DNA of 64,000 bases from NCBI GenBank assembly GCA_028571685.1, contig CM053156.1, positions 88,291,049-88,355,048 on the forward strand, read 5' to 3'. The position numbers and the translations under genes were made by a program. The stretch comes from Heterohyrax brucei. Its lineage: Eukaryota > Chordata > Mammalia > Hyracoidea > Procaviidae. Below, piece after piece: positions 39,401 through 53,600 of the stretch (within the stretch, counting starts at the first letter, position 1; each line of letters begins with the position of its first letter). Below the pieces are notes generated by a model. The model had not been told where the DNA came from. It saw only the letters and a list, made by a program, of their open reading frames with translations, and ran no database searches.

Positions 39401-42400
39401 GAACCCTTCTCTCATTCACTCCCTGATCTGTCTCTCAGCTACCTGGGATTAAACTCCCTCTCCAGTACCCACTGGCTGCCCTTTTGGCGGTTAACTCACT
39501 GTCACCCTAGAGAGCATCTGCTGATCCTCACCTGCCTGCGGGATGGGCACCTGTACCCACTAGGCATTCCTACCACATTGTTTATGCACATCCGAGAAAA
39601 GCTGCACTCTATTCTAATTGTCCTATTAATTTTCTAATGATCCTGCTAGTTTCTGAGACACTTGCATAGAGAGTGCTTTATATCTTACATTTCTAGATCT
39701 GAGCCTTCCCCATGCAGACATTACTTTTTATGATCAACCACAGAATAACGGCAAGTTGGTTTCTCCTATCAAATGTACAGACATTTGTTTTATTTTCAAC
39801 ATAGTAAATGAGTCACATGAGAGAAGGACCTTAGTCTTCCTTAAGGAAATAAATGATATCTAGGAAAAACAAACAACTGGAAATCAATGCTATTAAAGAA
39901 GTTAGACATTCACTGTAGAAGAAGTTAGTTTAACATATCTTTCTAAAATAGCTTGAAAAAACTATTTTAAAAAGGTCTTCAAAGGATAATTACTTTGTCT
40001 GTATGACTGCCTCTATTTCGTCCTTCAGATGGTTTCGATTTAAGTGACACACTATCACACATGTCATTTTCCGATGTTTTAGAAATACCAGGCTGTTTTG
40101 CAGAACTCATCATTTGCAGTGGTGGTTTAATTCTCCCTCTTTGGGGTGTTGCTGAAAAAGAAGGCCAAACAGATTTTTTTTTTTTTTTTAAATTTAAATT
40201 AAACCAAACCAAACCAAAACAAATCCACTGCTCTCAAGTCAATTCCAACTCATAATGACCCTATAGGTCAGAGTAAAACTGCCCCATCGAGTTTCCAACG
40301 ACCACCTGGTGGATTTTAACTGCCAACTTTTTGGCTAACAGACATAGCCCTTAACCACTAATGCCAACAGGGTTTCCATTAATTTAAATTACTTATTGGT
40401 ATTATTGAGTTCCACCAACCATCAGTTCATGGTATGCTGTGGTGGCTTTTGGGTTGCTACGATACTGTAAGTTGTGCCACAGGTATTTCAAATACTAGTA
40501 GAGTCATCTATGACTGCCAGGCAGAAAGGCCTAGCAATCTATTTCTGAAAATCAGTCAATGAATCACAACAGAATATTATAGGAGACAGTGCTGGATGAT
40601 GAGGCTTGCAGGCTGGAAGGCACTATACAACAGCAGCAACACATGAACTCGACCAGACCCATGACTATAAAGATGGCAGAGGACCACATGCCATCCGTTC
40701 TGGTCAGCCCAAGTTGGAACTGATGCAATGGCAACTAACAACAACCCAACACTGCTGGGGGCTGTCTTGGTGAGGAGGGTGGAGAAGAAAGAAAGGCCCA
40801 AGGATGGCTCTCACATTTTTCCCTTAGATGAGTAAGGCGGCATGGGTGCCACTTACCCAGATAGGAAAGGGAGGGTGAAAAGATGAATTCCTCTTTGGAC
40901 TTATTAAATTTGAGGAGCACAGTGGGTATCAGGAAATTTTCCAGGTAGGCAATTGGAGTTTTGGAAAACACAGTCAAATATTCATAAAGTTTATATAAGA
41001 CTATAGCCACTGGTACACGATATCAGGGGCTAATTTAGCACTTAGTACGTAACAAACACTGTCTAAATGCTTCACAGCTTCCTTGTTAAATAAATTTTAC
41101 TTAATCCACTAATAAACTAGATGAGGGAGCCAACTGAGTCCCATTTTATAGAAAAGACACTGGTTCTAAACTGAGTTAGGAGATAATCTGTAGAAGCACA
41201 GAGCTGGGAGTGAGAGAAGCAGCCCACGTGGCAAGACCCCTCAGTGTTTTAATCCCAGTGTTCTACTGCCTCACCCTTCAATGGCCGTCAGTTGTTCAAG
41301 CTGGGTATTAATATGGTAACACTCTTTGCATGTCAATACCCATTCTATCTTTCTTCAAATTAGGACACTTTTGGTTTTTATTAATTTTTACATCCCCAAG
41401 TTATCCTCTAGTTACCATGTCCAGAATTTCCTAGAATTAAAAATATTTACTCTTTGAAAGGTTTCTAACAAGGGCTGTTATACTTTACGATCATACAACT
41501 CACGTGTGCTGACCAACAGCGGTGGACTCCTCACAGTGTACCTGTCTGAGCCAGGGACAACCAGAGACGCCTCAGACATTTTTCTTTTGCTGGGAGTAAT
41601 TATCTTAAATCATGAGAAACAACCACAATAAGCACACATTCTATTTGAAATTAAACACGCTGTAACTTTACTTACAATCTTTTATCTTGATTACATATCA
41701 AAGATACATTTTTCTTTTTAAATTTTACTGTTATTAGGCACAAGTTTACAATCCATTTTCTATATAAAACCCCCGGTACTCACCACTCTGCAACTCTATC
41801 CGCTCTCCTCACCCTGTGACGGCACACACTTCTTTTCCACCTTTTACTTCCTGTGTCCACTCAACAAACACTTGTCCCCTCCTCTCCACCCTCTCCTCTC
41901 CCCTCTAAAAAGAAATGAGGACAGCTTCGTACATATGCATATTAAACCACAAAGCACACACACACCATTTCACTGTGTCCCCAAGTCCAGACCATTCTTT
42001 GTCTGAAGTGTTCACTTCAGTACTAGTTTCAGCTCTGGGCTAGCAGCAAGTCCAGTGGCCACATTCTCAGGGGATGCTTGAGGTTGTTGGACCATCAAGT
42101 CTAGTCTTTTAATAAGCATCCTAGATCTGCACACCCCTTTCTCTCATGCGATGTCAAGGATTCTACATTGTGTCCCCCGCCAGGTCTGTCTTCGGTGGTG
42201 GCCGAGCACCATCTAGTTCCTCTTGTCTCCTGATGATGTCTCCTGGGCTCATTTTTCCTTGTGTCTTTGGTGTTCTCTGTTGCCATCTCTTCCAGGTAGG
42301 TTGGGACCAATTCATGTCATGTTCCTCAGACAGCAGCTTGCTGGCTGCTAAGACCCCTGATGCCATTCACCAACATGGGGTGCAGAACACTCTTAGAAAA

Positions 42401-45400
42401 AGACTAGTTATGCCAACTGACCTTGATGTCCCCTGAAAACATGGTCCCTAGACCCCTGTCCCTGCTACTCTGTCCTGTGAAGTGCTGGGCTGAATTTCAG
42501 AAAATCTTTTAGCTTACAATAGTTATTTACACTGACCTGCCTTCTGCTGTGTGTTGTCACTACCGTCACTCAACCAAATTCCTAGCAACTATCTAAAATC
42601 TATGAATAACCTTTCCTTACCTGCCCACCCCTGTATCCATCAAAGAGTAGTTTCTAAAATATAAACGTATTTTTTAATATGCAACATAATATGCAGACAT
42701 TTTTGTGTCTTAGGCTAACTTGAAGGGTTCTCCCCTCAAGTTTGGTACTGAATAGGTGGTCAAAACCAAGGAATAGTGTTTTACAGAATATTTCTAGAAA
42801 ATCCACAGCCACGAAATGCAATTATTTCCATACATGTTTGTTAACGAAAATACAAGCTTATTACCAGCTGCTCACTATTTCCTGTTGCATTTCATGATGT
42901 ATAGTTTTGAAAAAATGCACTAATATTCTCTGAAGGCCAAACTGCCTTTGGAGTAAAACATTGCCACAGGAGCTCAGAGACCTAGTCACACAAAAGTTAG
43001 TGGTTCCAACAGTTTGCATTCTCCAACATCCTCCCAGAGTGATTTATAAGAGCAAAAGAAGTAAATAAGCAGAGTCAGGAGCTTCAGAGGATTGCAAATA
43101 AATGGGTCGATAGAGGGAGGCTGCTTTAAACAAGGTACCAGACCTGAGGCGGGGAAATTATGCTGATTTCTGAGCAGTTGTGTACCTGGGCCATTAAGAA
43201 AGGGCAGGAAGGGGAGAAGGAAAGCAAAGTTTAAATTTATCAAGACAACCAACGATTAAATCAGCAGATGCCTCTTAAAGAAGCTACAGTTCCTGTATAT
43301 TGCTCCTGACTCGATGGCACTTGGCTTAATGTATAGTACAGAAAACCTGGAAAGACACTTCATCATATAAATGACTCAAACAATTACTCTTTACTGACTG
43401 AAAACACAGTGGGTATTTAACAGGCCTGAGACTTTCAAACTTTAGTATGTGTAAGACATTTCCCTGAGTTTATAATTCAATGGGTTTAAAGTGGGGATCT
43501 ATGAATCTCCATTTTAGAAAAAAAAGATACCAATATGATCCACATACAAAAATACAGAACAGCTTTTGTGGTCAAATCATCAGAAAAATGTAGCAAGGCA
43601 TTTTTAATCCAACTGAGGACACAAGACTCAAAGGAGAGCAAAGTGAGTGACAGAGACACACCCACGAAGGTGGAGGTCCCTGTGAGAGTTCTGGGAGATT
43701 ATTAGGGACGGAAGATTATTAGAGATGGAAGCACTTTGTGAGCGCCACAAAGAGAGCTAATTGGAACTCAGACTTGCAAATGAGCATATGCTTTCGATGA
43801 GAAAAGGCCAAAGGAGAGCAAAGAGGGGGAACCAAGGTTCAGAGGCCAGAATGGGCACAATACACCAAGAGACACTGAAGCAAATATCCTACTGAAGGGA
43901 AGGACATACGCTACCGTCTTTGACTGAAAACAGTAAAATTAAACTACAGCACGTCTCAAAACTGAGTCTGTGTGATAATCACAGAGACCTGGAAGCTTCT
44001 GGCGCTGATGAATCCCATCATGATAACAGTACCTAAGACAACAGAGGGTCAGACAACGTGAGGCAGCTCCTGGAGGAAGCAACAGCCTAAGAGGGTAAGA
44101 CTAATTAGGAGGTGACTACACCAGAGCTGGTCCGTGCTGAAGAAGGGGCAGGGAGAGATGAGCTCATGACAGGAGGAGGAGGAGGGGCAGCAGACAAGCG
44201 TGAGAGAATCGCGTGTGAGCTGGAGCTGGGGGTGTCGCCAGGAAAATTCATGGTGGCGTTCCTGAAGCAGAGGAGCCGATTGGGTCACGAGGCAAAGGTG
44301 GGGAGTCAAACGTCCGGCTGCAGTCAAGGGCGGAGAGTCAGAGGTCCGGCTGCAGTCAAGGGTGTGAAACGACACACCCCGGAAACAGAGTGGGAGCCCA
44401 CGGAGACGTCCTTCCCTCAATCTGTGCCCAGAGAGAAGCTCAGCGGGAGAAGGCACAGGGATGGTCACAAGGCTGAGGTCACATCTGTAGAGCAAAACTG
44501 CGAGCCCCACTGATACAATATTAAGTAGGAAAATGATTAAGATGCCAAAGTAAAAGTCAAGGGAGGAAAGGGCCTCAGAAAGCGAGGCTGTCGGCAACGT
44601 CACGTCACAGGAGCATATATAGAGAAAACGAGGCTGTTGGCAATGCCACATGTCACGTGTGTGCAGAAGACAGCTGAAATTTTCTTTCAGATGTGACCTA
44701 TGTCTTCAACAGAGGAAGAAGAGGAGAAAAAAGGACCTAATACTTTGCTTTCTTCCCTCATGCAAATAAATACAACATCATAACTTTATACTCTCCACTA
44801 TAAGTAAATGAAAACACAGATAACAAACAACCGATGCAAACAGCAGCCGTCTCCGACACTCTGGGATGTGGCATCTGTCAGTGTACCAGGAACAGAGTCT
44901 GCCCTGCTGCTCCCCAACCACAGACCCCGTGTGCTGACACACACAATTTTTTGTCTGCATTTGTAGCAGTCACGGAAAACTTGAAAATCTTACGTTGATC
45001 ACGGTTTAACTTAACCTGATTATAAATTCTAAGTGCTTTTTTTTCCCCCTGTACTTTCGGTATAACAATCATTTCCTTTACGGTAGTTTTATAAAAGATT
45101 ATTTTGATGCCATTATTTACCTGGAGCTGACTATTTTTTCTGTCCCCCTCATTACTATGTTTGATGTATTTTGGAGGTTCAGCAAATCTCTCTTGAGGAT
45201 TACGTTTTTCTTCCAAGTTAACAACTTCTTCACCTGGTGAGCTCTGACTTTCTGGCACTAGAGTCTGTTGGAAAGTATGTCAAAAGGCATTTAAAAACGC
45301 AGACCATCAAAAGTTTTTAAGGTCTGTGGGCTTCATAACAAAGCTATTCATCTCACGTTCACCAAGGTCACCTCTTTCTGTCCAAGCGTTGCCATAACTT

Positions 45401-47590
45401 GCTATCCCTTTGGTAAGTGCATGCCTGTAAAGTGACTCAATATTAAGTGTCTCCTTTCTCCAACATTAATAAACACATATGTTAATACATACAAAATCAT
45501 GCTCTGGCATCAGAAGTGGGAACACACTTCTAATCTTCAAGGTTACCCAACTTAGCATTAACAGTGACACACTCGCTGCACTAAAGCTGTCATTAGCCAG
45601 TCACCCAGGCCCACTCCGACGCCTGACGCCTGTCCCCACATGCATCCGAGCAGAACCATGCTCCATGGGGTTTTCAGTGGCTGATTTCTCAGATGTAATC
45701 TCCAGACCTTTCTTTGCAGATAGATACCTTTGGCTAGACTAGAAGTGACATGTTAAAAAATTACATGTTTTAGTGTATCGAGACAATTTTTTTAGATACT
45801 CATTCCCAATATCAACTTTATTACTGTCCCTTTATTTAGGATTAAGCTTACTCCACTGAAAAAAACTGATGGAGAGACATACCTGTGATCCCTTTTTATC
45901 AAAAAGTATATGTATAGATGTTTTGGCAACTGAAACACCCTGTTTTCTGGTAAATTCCTAAAATCAAAAAAATTCAAAGTAGTATCATTTTCTCCCAATT
46001 CTATCCACTTTAATGCAGTTTTTTTTGTTTCCTTCAAACCGTCTCATTACCTTAAATGACGGTTTTGCACATACTCAAAAGCTGTCAATGACTCTTGCCA
46101 TTTTGGTCCCTTTCTAAGGGTTCTTCATCAAAATTACCTCCTGTTATTCTCTAACATAAACCTTTGTCACTAACCAAACTTGTCATCAGAATAACCAGCA
46201 AACCCATGGCTGTCAGTTGGTTCCGACTCGCAGCAATCCTATGGACAGAGCAGAACGCCTGACAGAGTTCCCAGGGAGGACACCTGGTGGATCTAAACTG
46301 CTGACCTTCCGAGCAGCAGCCACAGCACTAACCACTATGGCACCACAGTCACCAGAACAGCTCCCCAAAATACCGCACGAATTGGCACCACAGCGTCCTG
46401 GTCCAGCACCTCCTGGTCATCACGTCTCCCACAGCCCCGGGGAGCACCCGGCCCAAAGCCCCACGCCCACAGGAACACCTCACACCTGACTCCGCAGAGC
46501 TCAGCTCCCCTAAGCCACACTCTCTGTCCTAATGACTCTGTTCTCTGAGATATTCTTGGAGGAACTCACACAGCCATGCTTATTTTCTTGAGAACGAGGC
46601 TCTGCCCCCTACTCACTTCCTAAACAAGTAGAATTCATTAAGTGTTTTAAAAGCTGCTGCTAATTTTGTCATCTGGGATACTTCATAACAGACATCTCAA
46701 AGGATATATATACTAGCACGCTGATGACTATTCCATGATACATTTTAAAAACTAAAATCTATAGTCTAGAAAGGAGAAAAAAACAAAAACAGTGAAAATT
46801 CCAGCACAAACTCAAGGGTTTCCAGAATTGTGAAAGGAGGAAACATTTATGGAAGAGTTAAAACACTTACCCTACACTTATTGACTCCAAAAATTTTTTC
46901 AGTCACATTACTGATTTCTAAAGATGCATCAAAATACAACAGCAATTCTTTCCCTTTTCTTCTACTAATTTTTATTGTATTTTTCAGAATTATGATCAGT
47001 AGCTTCTTCGACTCTCTCACTGCATACAAAAAAAAAAACCCAACTGATTAGTGTACATTCATTTTTATAATACCATTCTAAAAGACTACAAATAAGACAA
47101 CCATATAACACATTAATTTAAAAAGTAATTGAATCAAGGTTCAAACATTTAGAATTTATCAGTTTTAACATAAATTACTCTGGTATTGACTACTAGCTAC
47201 TTAAACAAATTAAGTCAGTTTACCTGTCAGACTCTCATTTCCTGGTCTATAAATTAATGGTATTGCAATAATGAATGAGATAAAACCCCAAATAGATTCC
47301 GTAACCTACGCCCTATGAAATTTCTAATTTAATGTTTTTTTTAAACCCATGTAACTATTCTGCTAACTTTAAAAAGGCAAGGTACATTTAAGAAATATAA
47401 TACCTACATTTTTAGGTATCAACACCTATTTAAACACTTGATTAAATGCAGCTGCTATAAATGTGTTCGCAGTACACAACAACATTTGATAAATACTGAG
47501 TGTCAGCAATCAGGGACGTAAGAAGAACACAAAATGGTTATGCTAAGTCTGTGAAAATACCATCATGCCAGTTTATAAACAGCATTCCAC

Positions 47591-47635
<45 letters not shown>

Positions 47636-50600
47636 ACACACACACACCCACACCCACACACACCCCCACACCCACACACACACCCCTCATCAAAAACTAC
47701 CTGTTACCCAATTAATCTGCCTGCACTATGGACTACCACCAGGATCCTTCCCTACCTCTGGCAGGGCTCCTGCCACTGGCTGAGCAGGCTGCACCCCTGC
47801 TCTCTCTCACTGTACATTCCCGGGCAGGAGGAAGACCTCCTGGGAAGAGGACTGCACTGAGGCGGAAAATAACCCTATTTGAAAACTACCTGCAGGACAT
47901 CCATGGGAAAATGTTCCCACTGCCTACAAAATTTTTCCCTTCTATATGAACCTCGCCAAAGATCTCTGTCTTCTTTTTCAGTATATACTCATGATACTTC
48001 CACTGTAATATGAAGCAACAAGTTCAACAACTGTTCAACTCAACCTTCGGAGATGAAGATTTACATGACATCAAAGATGAAAATGTTTCAGATTTTCATG
48101 GCAACAACTAGAACATTTCTATAATCCTTTTGAATTATTTCTTCTGAATGTTATAGCCCTCTGATAAACATGAAGTTTTTGTTTTATTTTTTTGATAGCC
48201 TGATGTAAACTGAAATAAACGGTTGCATTTCTATGCACTGTTTGCGTGACCACGGTACTGAATACCTTCAAATTGATTATTTTGCTGAATGCTTTATATT
48301 TATTTTTACTGAAAGATGTGTCCACATATATTGTTACTACTACCTACACAGGAATTCTAAAAATATTTGTAATATATTTTGTTGCTTACTTCGTATAAAT
48401 TTCTGGTGTTTGTTCTAACTGCCTGTCTTACATTATGGTTTCTTTTTAGTCAGTAATATTACTGAAATATCAAAACAATTTCTGTCTTGTTACTTATTAT
48501 AAAACACAAGCATTTATAGATATCAACATATCTGGATTACATAACAAATCGAGGTATTCCTGTAGGATTCTGGTTCACTGTATCTGTGTGAATATAAGAA
48601 GATGATCTGGTCTAGAAACCCATGTTAATTCATACATAAAGAATTTTATTTTTTTGTAACAGTGTCCTTGTAAAATTAGGATTATTCAGATACTGGCAAA
48701 CAAATCTTAAAAATCAAGCTTTAAGTAACGTCATCAAGAAAATGACAGTATCTTTCCGGCCAAACATTGTGCAGCCGTATTTGGAAAGAAGTCAAAGGCA
48801 GAGGACTTTATAACGAAGTGATGGCAGAAAGGCACATGCGAAACTGAAGGAGAGAAGAGACTCCACAGATTATGCTAAACGAGTCCCAGGGACAGGGTTT
48901 CACGGACATCAATTTGTATGACTAATTTTTTTCCTAAAACTTTTTTCTGCATCTCATATTACTGAGTGGCACCTGGGATCTTAAAAGCCAGCAAGCTGCC
49001 ATCTAAAGAACATCAAATGGTCCCAAACTACCTGCAGCAGATGAAAACCAAGAAATGAGGAAGTGATGAGCTCAGAGGACAGAAGAATCCATAGGATTGG
49101 GAGACTACATCAGTGCAAGACCAGAGGAATTAGATGGTGCCCAGCCCCTACCAAAGTGCCCTGAGAGGTAACACAATGCAGAGTCCCTGACACAGCACGA
49201 GAAAAGGAGGGAGAGATCTACAACTCCATCAGAAGGGCAGACTTGATGGTCTGGCACCCTGGAGGGTCCTCTGAGAACACGGCCCCTGGACTCGCTGCTA
49301 GCCCAGAGCTGAAACCAGTACTAAAGCCAACCCTCCAGACAAAAACTGGACTGGATTATGGGACACAGAGGGATGTGGGTGATGTGTGCACTTCTTGGCT
49401 TAACATATATATATATATGTGTATATATATATACACACGTGTATATATATATACATATATATACTTAACACATATATATGAGGCTGTCTAACTGGTTCCT
49501 CTTTACAAGGGAGCAGGGAGGATGGAGTGGAAGGGACAAATGTTGGCTGAGTGGATTTCAGAAGCACAGGGTGGAAAGGAGACGTACTGTCACAAGTGAG
49601 GAGAGTAGACAGAGTTGCACAGAGGCATGTGTCCAGGTTTTGTATGGCAAACTGACTTGGATTGTAAACTTTCACTTAATCACAATAAAAACAAAAGGTA
49701 CTGCTAGATGCCACAGTCACTTCCAACCCACAGTAACCCTACAGGATGCAGCAGAACTGCCCCACCGGGTATCCAAGGGGCAGCTGGTGGACTCAAATGC
49801 CGAACCATAGTTTAGTAGCCTGAGCTCTTAAGATATTAAGGAGGCAGAAATGAATACATATAAAAAACAATTAGGAAGGCAGAGGAAAAAGTTAAGAATG
49901 ATGTCTGTCTCTGGGGAACCTGGAAGTTCATTATTTACTGAGACAGGAAACAGAGGAGGAGCTCCTGGGAGGAGGGGTGTGATCCCGAGTATGGTTTCTG
50001 ACATGGCCTTTAAAGATCTGTGGGAATATCCAAGTCTTACTTGTCTTCTTCATTTATTACACATGTGTCCAGAGCTTAGATGAAAAATGGGACACAGATA
50101 AAAGATGAAGGTGCGGTCAACAATGTTAGACGCAGGAGAAGGGCCAGCGTAAGGACCGAAGAGTGTCTACCACGCTCGGCCATTGGAACAACAGTCTATT
50201 CCACCCCTGCGACTCTTACCTGAACAAGTGCATCAGAAGCCTCAGGCCTGGAGCCTTCAGTGCTTGATTACCGGAGGCTGCAAACTGAGCCTCTCTCTAC
50301 TTTCTTGTCTGTAACAGGAAACCCTCTCACTGTTCTGGGTACACACTAAGTTCTCTGTCTCTGCACTGCTTATGTGTGTGCATCACATGGCATCAGACCA
50401 GTCCCACTTCTTGGTCTGTTCCCTTAGGAAGGAAATGTCTTTCATCCGCAGCATGAGAGAGGTGTGTGCAGACCACCAGCCCCCCACCAGCTCCAGGAAG
50501 GGACCTGCTGGCTATGGGAGACCAATGGAGACTGATGCTGATCTTGGCCTACCACCTCCCTAAATGAGGAAGGAGCTGGTCATCCAAGGCCTTCCTGTAA

Positions 50601-53600
50601 GCCACATCTTTCTTAGCACCTTACACCTTGACTTGACAGTTTGGCATAGCAAGCAGGGTCAACATTAATGCTAAAACAGTTATAAAAATCTTGACAATTT
50701 AAATTTCACTACAGTGGAGATGTAAACCAGAGTGTACTAAGAACAGGAAGGCACAGGAGGAGCAGAAGGGAAGAGTAAAAACTATTCTTTCAAAATTAGC
50801 TATCAGTGGTAAAAGAGACAGCGAGAGAATATTTGGAATCCAAGCAGCTTCTATTACATAGAGCTCACTTATGTGCGGAGAAATTGAGCTATTGAGAGTA
50901 AAAAGAAGACGACAAAGGAAGTATGAGCTGACGAAACCAAGACTGGAGAGCCTGGAAGGAGAACTAAGGAAATTCAGCCTTCGACAAGAGTAATTACATC
51001 TCTTAGAAGAGATAAAAGATACAGATACAAACAAGTTTGGACACTGAGGGCCTCAGGAATAAAATGTCTAGGCATCCTCACCCAACAAATTACCATTTTT
51101 TAATCTCATCATAGTAAAAGAAGGGCCAGGGGTTAAGAATGGTTATGAGGCTTTGAATAGCTGCTGTTTAAATTTGGAGAAGTGAAGAACTGGAGTGACC
51201 ACAGGCAGGCAGGATTGACAAGGAACACAGACACCCCAGGAGCAGCTAGGGACGTGTGCTTCTGGGCAGGTGCAGCGTGCTGTGCCAGGCCAAGTCCTGC
51301 TAAGCCACAGAATCAGAAAATTAAAAAATCATTTGTTTAAAGGTATACAGAGCTATGAACAGAACAAGATCTCTGGCCTATCTCACCCTCAGGATATCTG
51401 CCAGTTCTGATTACGAATATAACTTCTGTTGGAGCAAAGAGAAACCAGCAAGCACTTACTGATCGGAAGAGCCTGGAATAAACACAGGAAACTTAGAGGC
51501 TTTAAACACATGACTAATTTCCTTTATATGACACTTTCTGAGTTCTGGGGCAGTATGAGAAACTAGACTGAACGCTGTAGCAAAAAATTATGAAAGTCTC
51601 AAGCACTTGAAGCAAAATTCTGCTTGAAGAAAGCCAACTTCAAGCACAGAGTCAACTTCCCCCTCATAAAACCTGCGAGTGGACGGAAAAGCAAGAAATA
51701 CGAGATGAAGTCCTCTAAAAGACTGGGATGTGTCTCTCGCAATCTCTCAGGTTCAGACAACAGAAACCTACCAGGCCCATAATCAACAGGCTGGGACAGC
51801 TACACCTAAGGAAAGGAGGTGACCAAGACAGACGCAGTCTTGACAAAACTAGAACCAGGCACGGCCCAGCACCCACAGCTGAACCAGAGGGAGCAGTCCC
51901 TTGCCATCTCTGCCTAATAAGGAGAATGAAGAAACACACTCTGGTGCCGCAGTCCCGTGAAGCCACTACAGCTCCTTCATATAAACTGTCTATCGCAGAA
52001 ATCACTAGACATGCAGAGAGACAACAACATGGGACCGACTGAAACAAGGTGGGGGTGGAGGCAGACCCACAGATGATTCACATGGAACAGGAGAGCCAAA
52101 CTTCAAAATAACTACAATTAATCTTTATAAAAAAAAAAAGGGCTAACAATAGGAGAAATAATTATTTCCACAGTTTTAACAAATATAATACAAGTGAATA
52201 GAAGTAAAATATAAATACTATTTTAACTAAAATAAAGGACAGATCGGCCAAATAATACAGAGAAGACAGTAAATTCAAAGGCATCCGCACCAGTAATTCC
52301 ACTACACAGACTAAGCAGCCCTGTTAAAAGACAGACACTATCAGAATGGAAAACATACACACAAAAAAAATCCATAGTTTTTTAAGAAGTATACTTTAGG
52401 ACACAGACATGTCAAGAAAGTCAAAGACAGATGAAGAAATCACATCCTGCCAACTTTAACCTACAGAAAGGTGGTTTAACTCAACCGCTGTCAGACAACA
52501 GACTTCCAGGTGAGCAGCATGCCTAAGGGAAAGAATGAATGTTCAATAATACAAGAGTCAATCCAAGAAAAATACAGCAAAGTCCTAAATCTTTCATACC
52601 CAGTAATTAAATACTCAAAATAAAAAATAGCAATTCATTGACAAAACCCAAAGGACACAGATCCATCTCATATGAGGTGTTAATGCCCCTTCCATCCAGT
52701 AAATTAAAATGGACTAAAAAAAGAAAAAAGAAAAAAAAACAGGAAAAAGGGATGATTTACCAAACAACACAATTAACTCCTGTAATCTGCTCATAAAAAT
52801 GGCAACCTAGAAAATCCTGTGGGTCAGTTCTATTCTGTCATAAAAAGCAAAAAAACAAACCTGCGGCCAGTGAGCCAACTCTGACTCACAACGTTAAACC
52901 CTGCAGGAGAGAGGAGAACCGCCCCATGCAGTCTCCAAGGAGTACCCGGTGGATTTGAACTGCAGACCTTTACAGTTAGCTGCTGTAGCTCTTAACCACG
53001 ATTACTCTGTCGTAGAGGGTCAGGACGAGCTGAGTCAACTTGACAGCATATAACTACACAACTGTCTTGACCTAACTGATACATGAGGTCTGACAACTAA
53101 GTCCACAAACTTAATTGTTCTGAGTACTATATACCTCATTGCTGAGTACCACTATGGTCACCTTGGGAAGCTATGCACTGATTCCAGTGCCTGGTCTACC
53201 CTTCAAAGCAATTGTGGAATTCTCTGGAATGGCCAGTGCACATTGTGGCAAGGTGGCAAGTTTGTGAATTTAATTGTATAGTTGTCTGTGACGGAGATTT
53301 TAGCCAGTAAACAACTAACGTATTGGTATACCCTCCCTACTCACCTGATCTGGCTCTACGACTTTTTTTTTTAACCCAAAGATTAAGGAAATATTGAAAG
53401 GAAGACATTTTGATGACATTCTGGACATTAAGGGGAACATGATGACAGCTCTGATGGTCATTCCAGAAAGAGTTCCCAAACTGCTTTGAAGGGTGGACTA
53501 GGCAGTGCATAGCTTCCCAAGGGGCATACTTCAAAGGCAATCACAGTGATATTCAGCAGTGAGGTATGTAGCACTTTTGGGAGATGAATTCACAAACTCA

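Noticed and set aside
41541-41603. Shorter version of exon 11 using an internal donor (gtacac)
   Set aside because: It would leave a phase that does not join exon 12 and would lose the RYTVRSP segment matched in human.
44049-44651. 200-codon open frame on the minus strand (and a 133-codon frame opposite)
   Set aside because: No recognisable domain, no splice context, and the composition is explained by a GC-rich patch with few stop codons. Reported only as an odd region.
46217-46489. 90-codon proline-rich open frame on the plus strand
   Set aside because: It starts inside a reverse SINE and has no homology or splice support.
47500-47783. Histidine-threonine rich open frames
   Set aside because: They are translations of the CA microsatellite.
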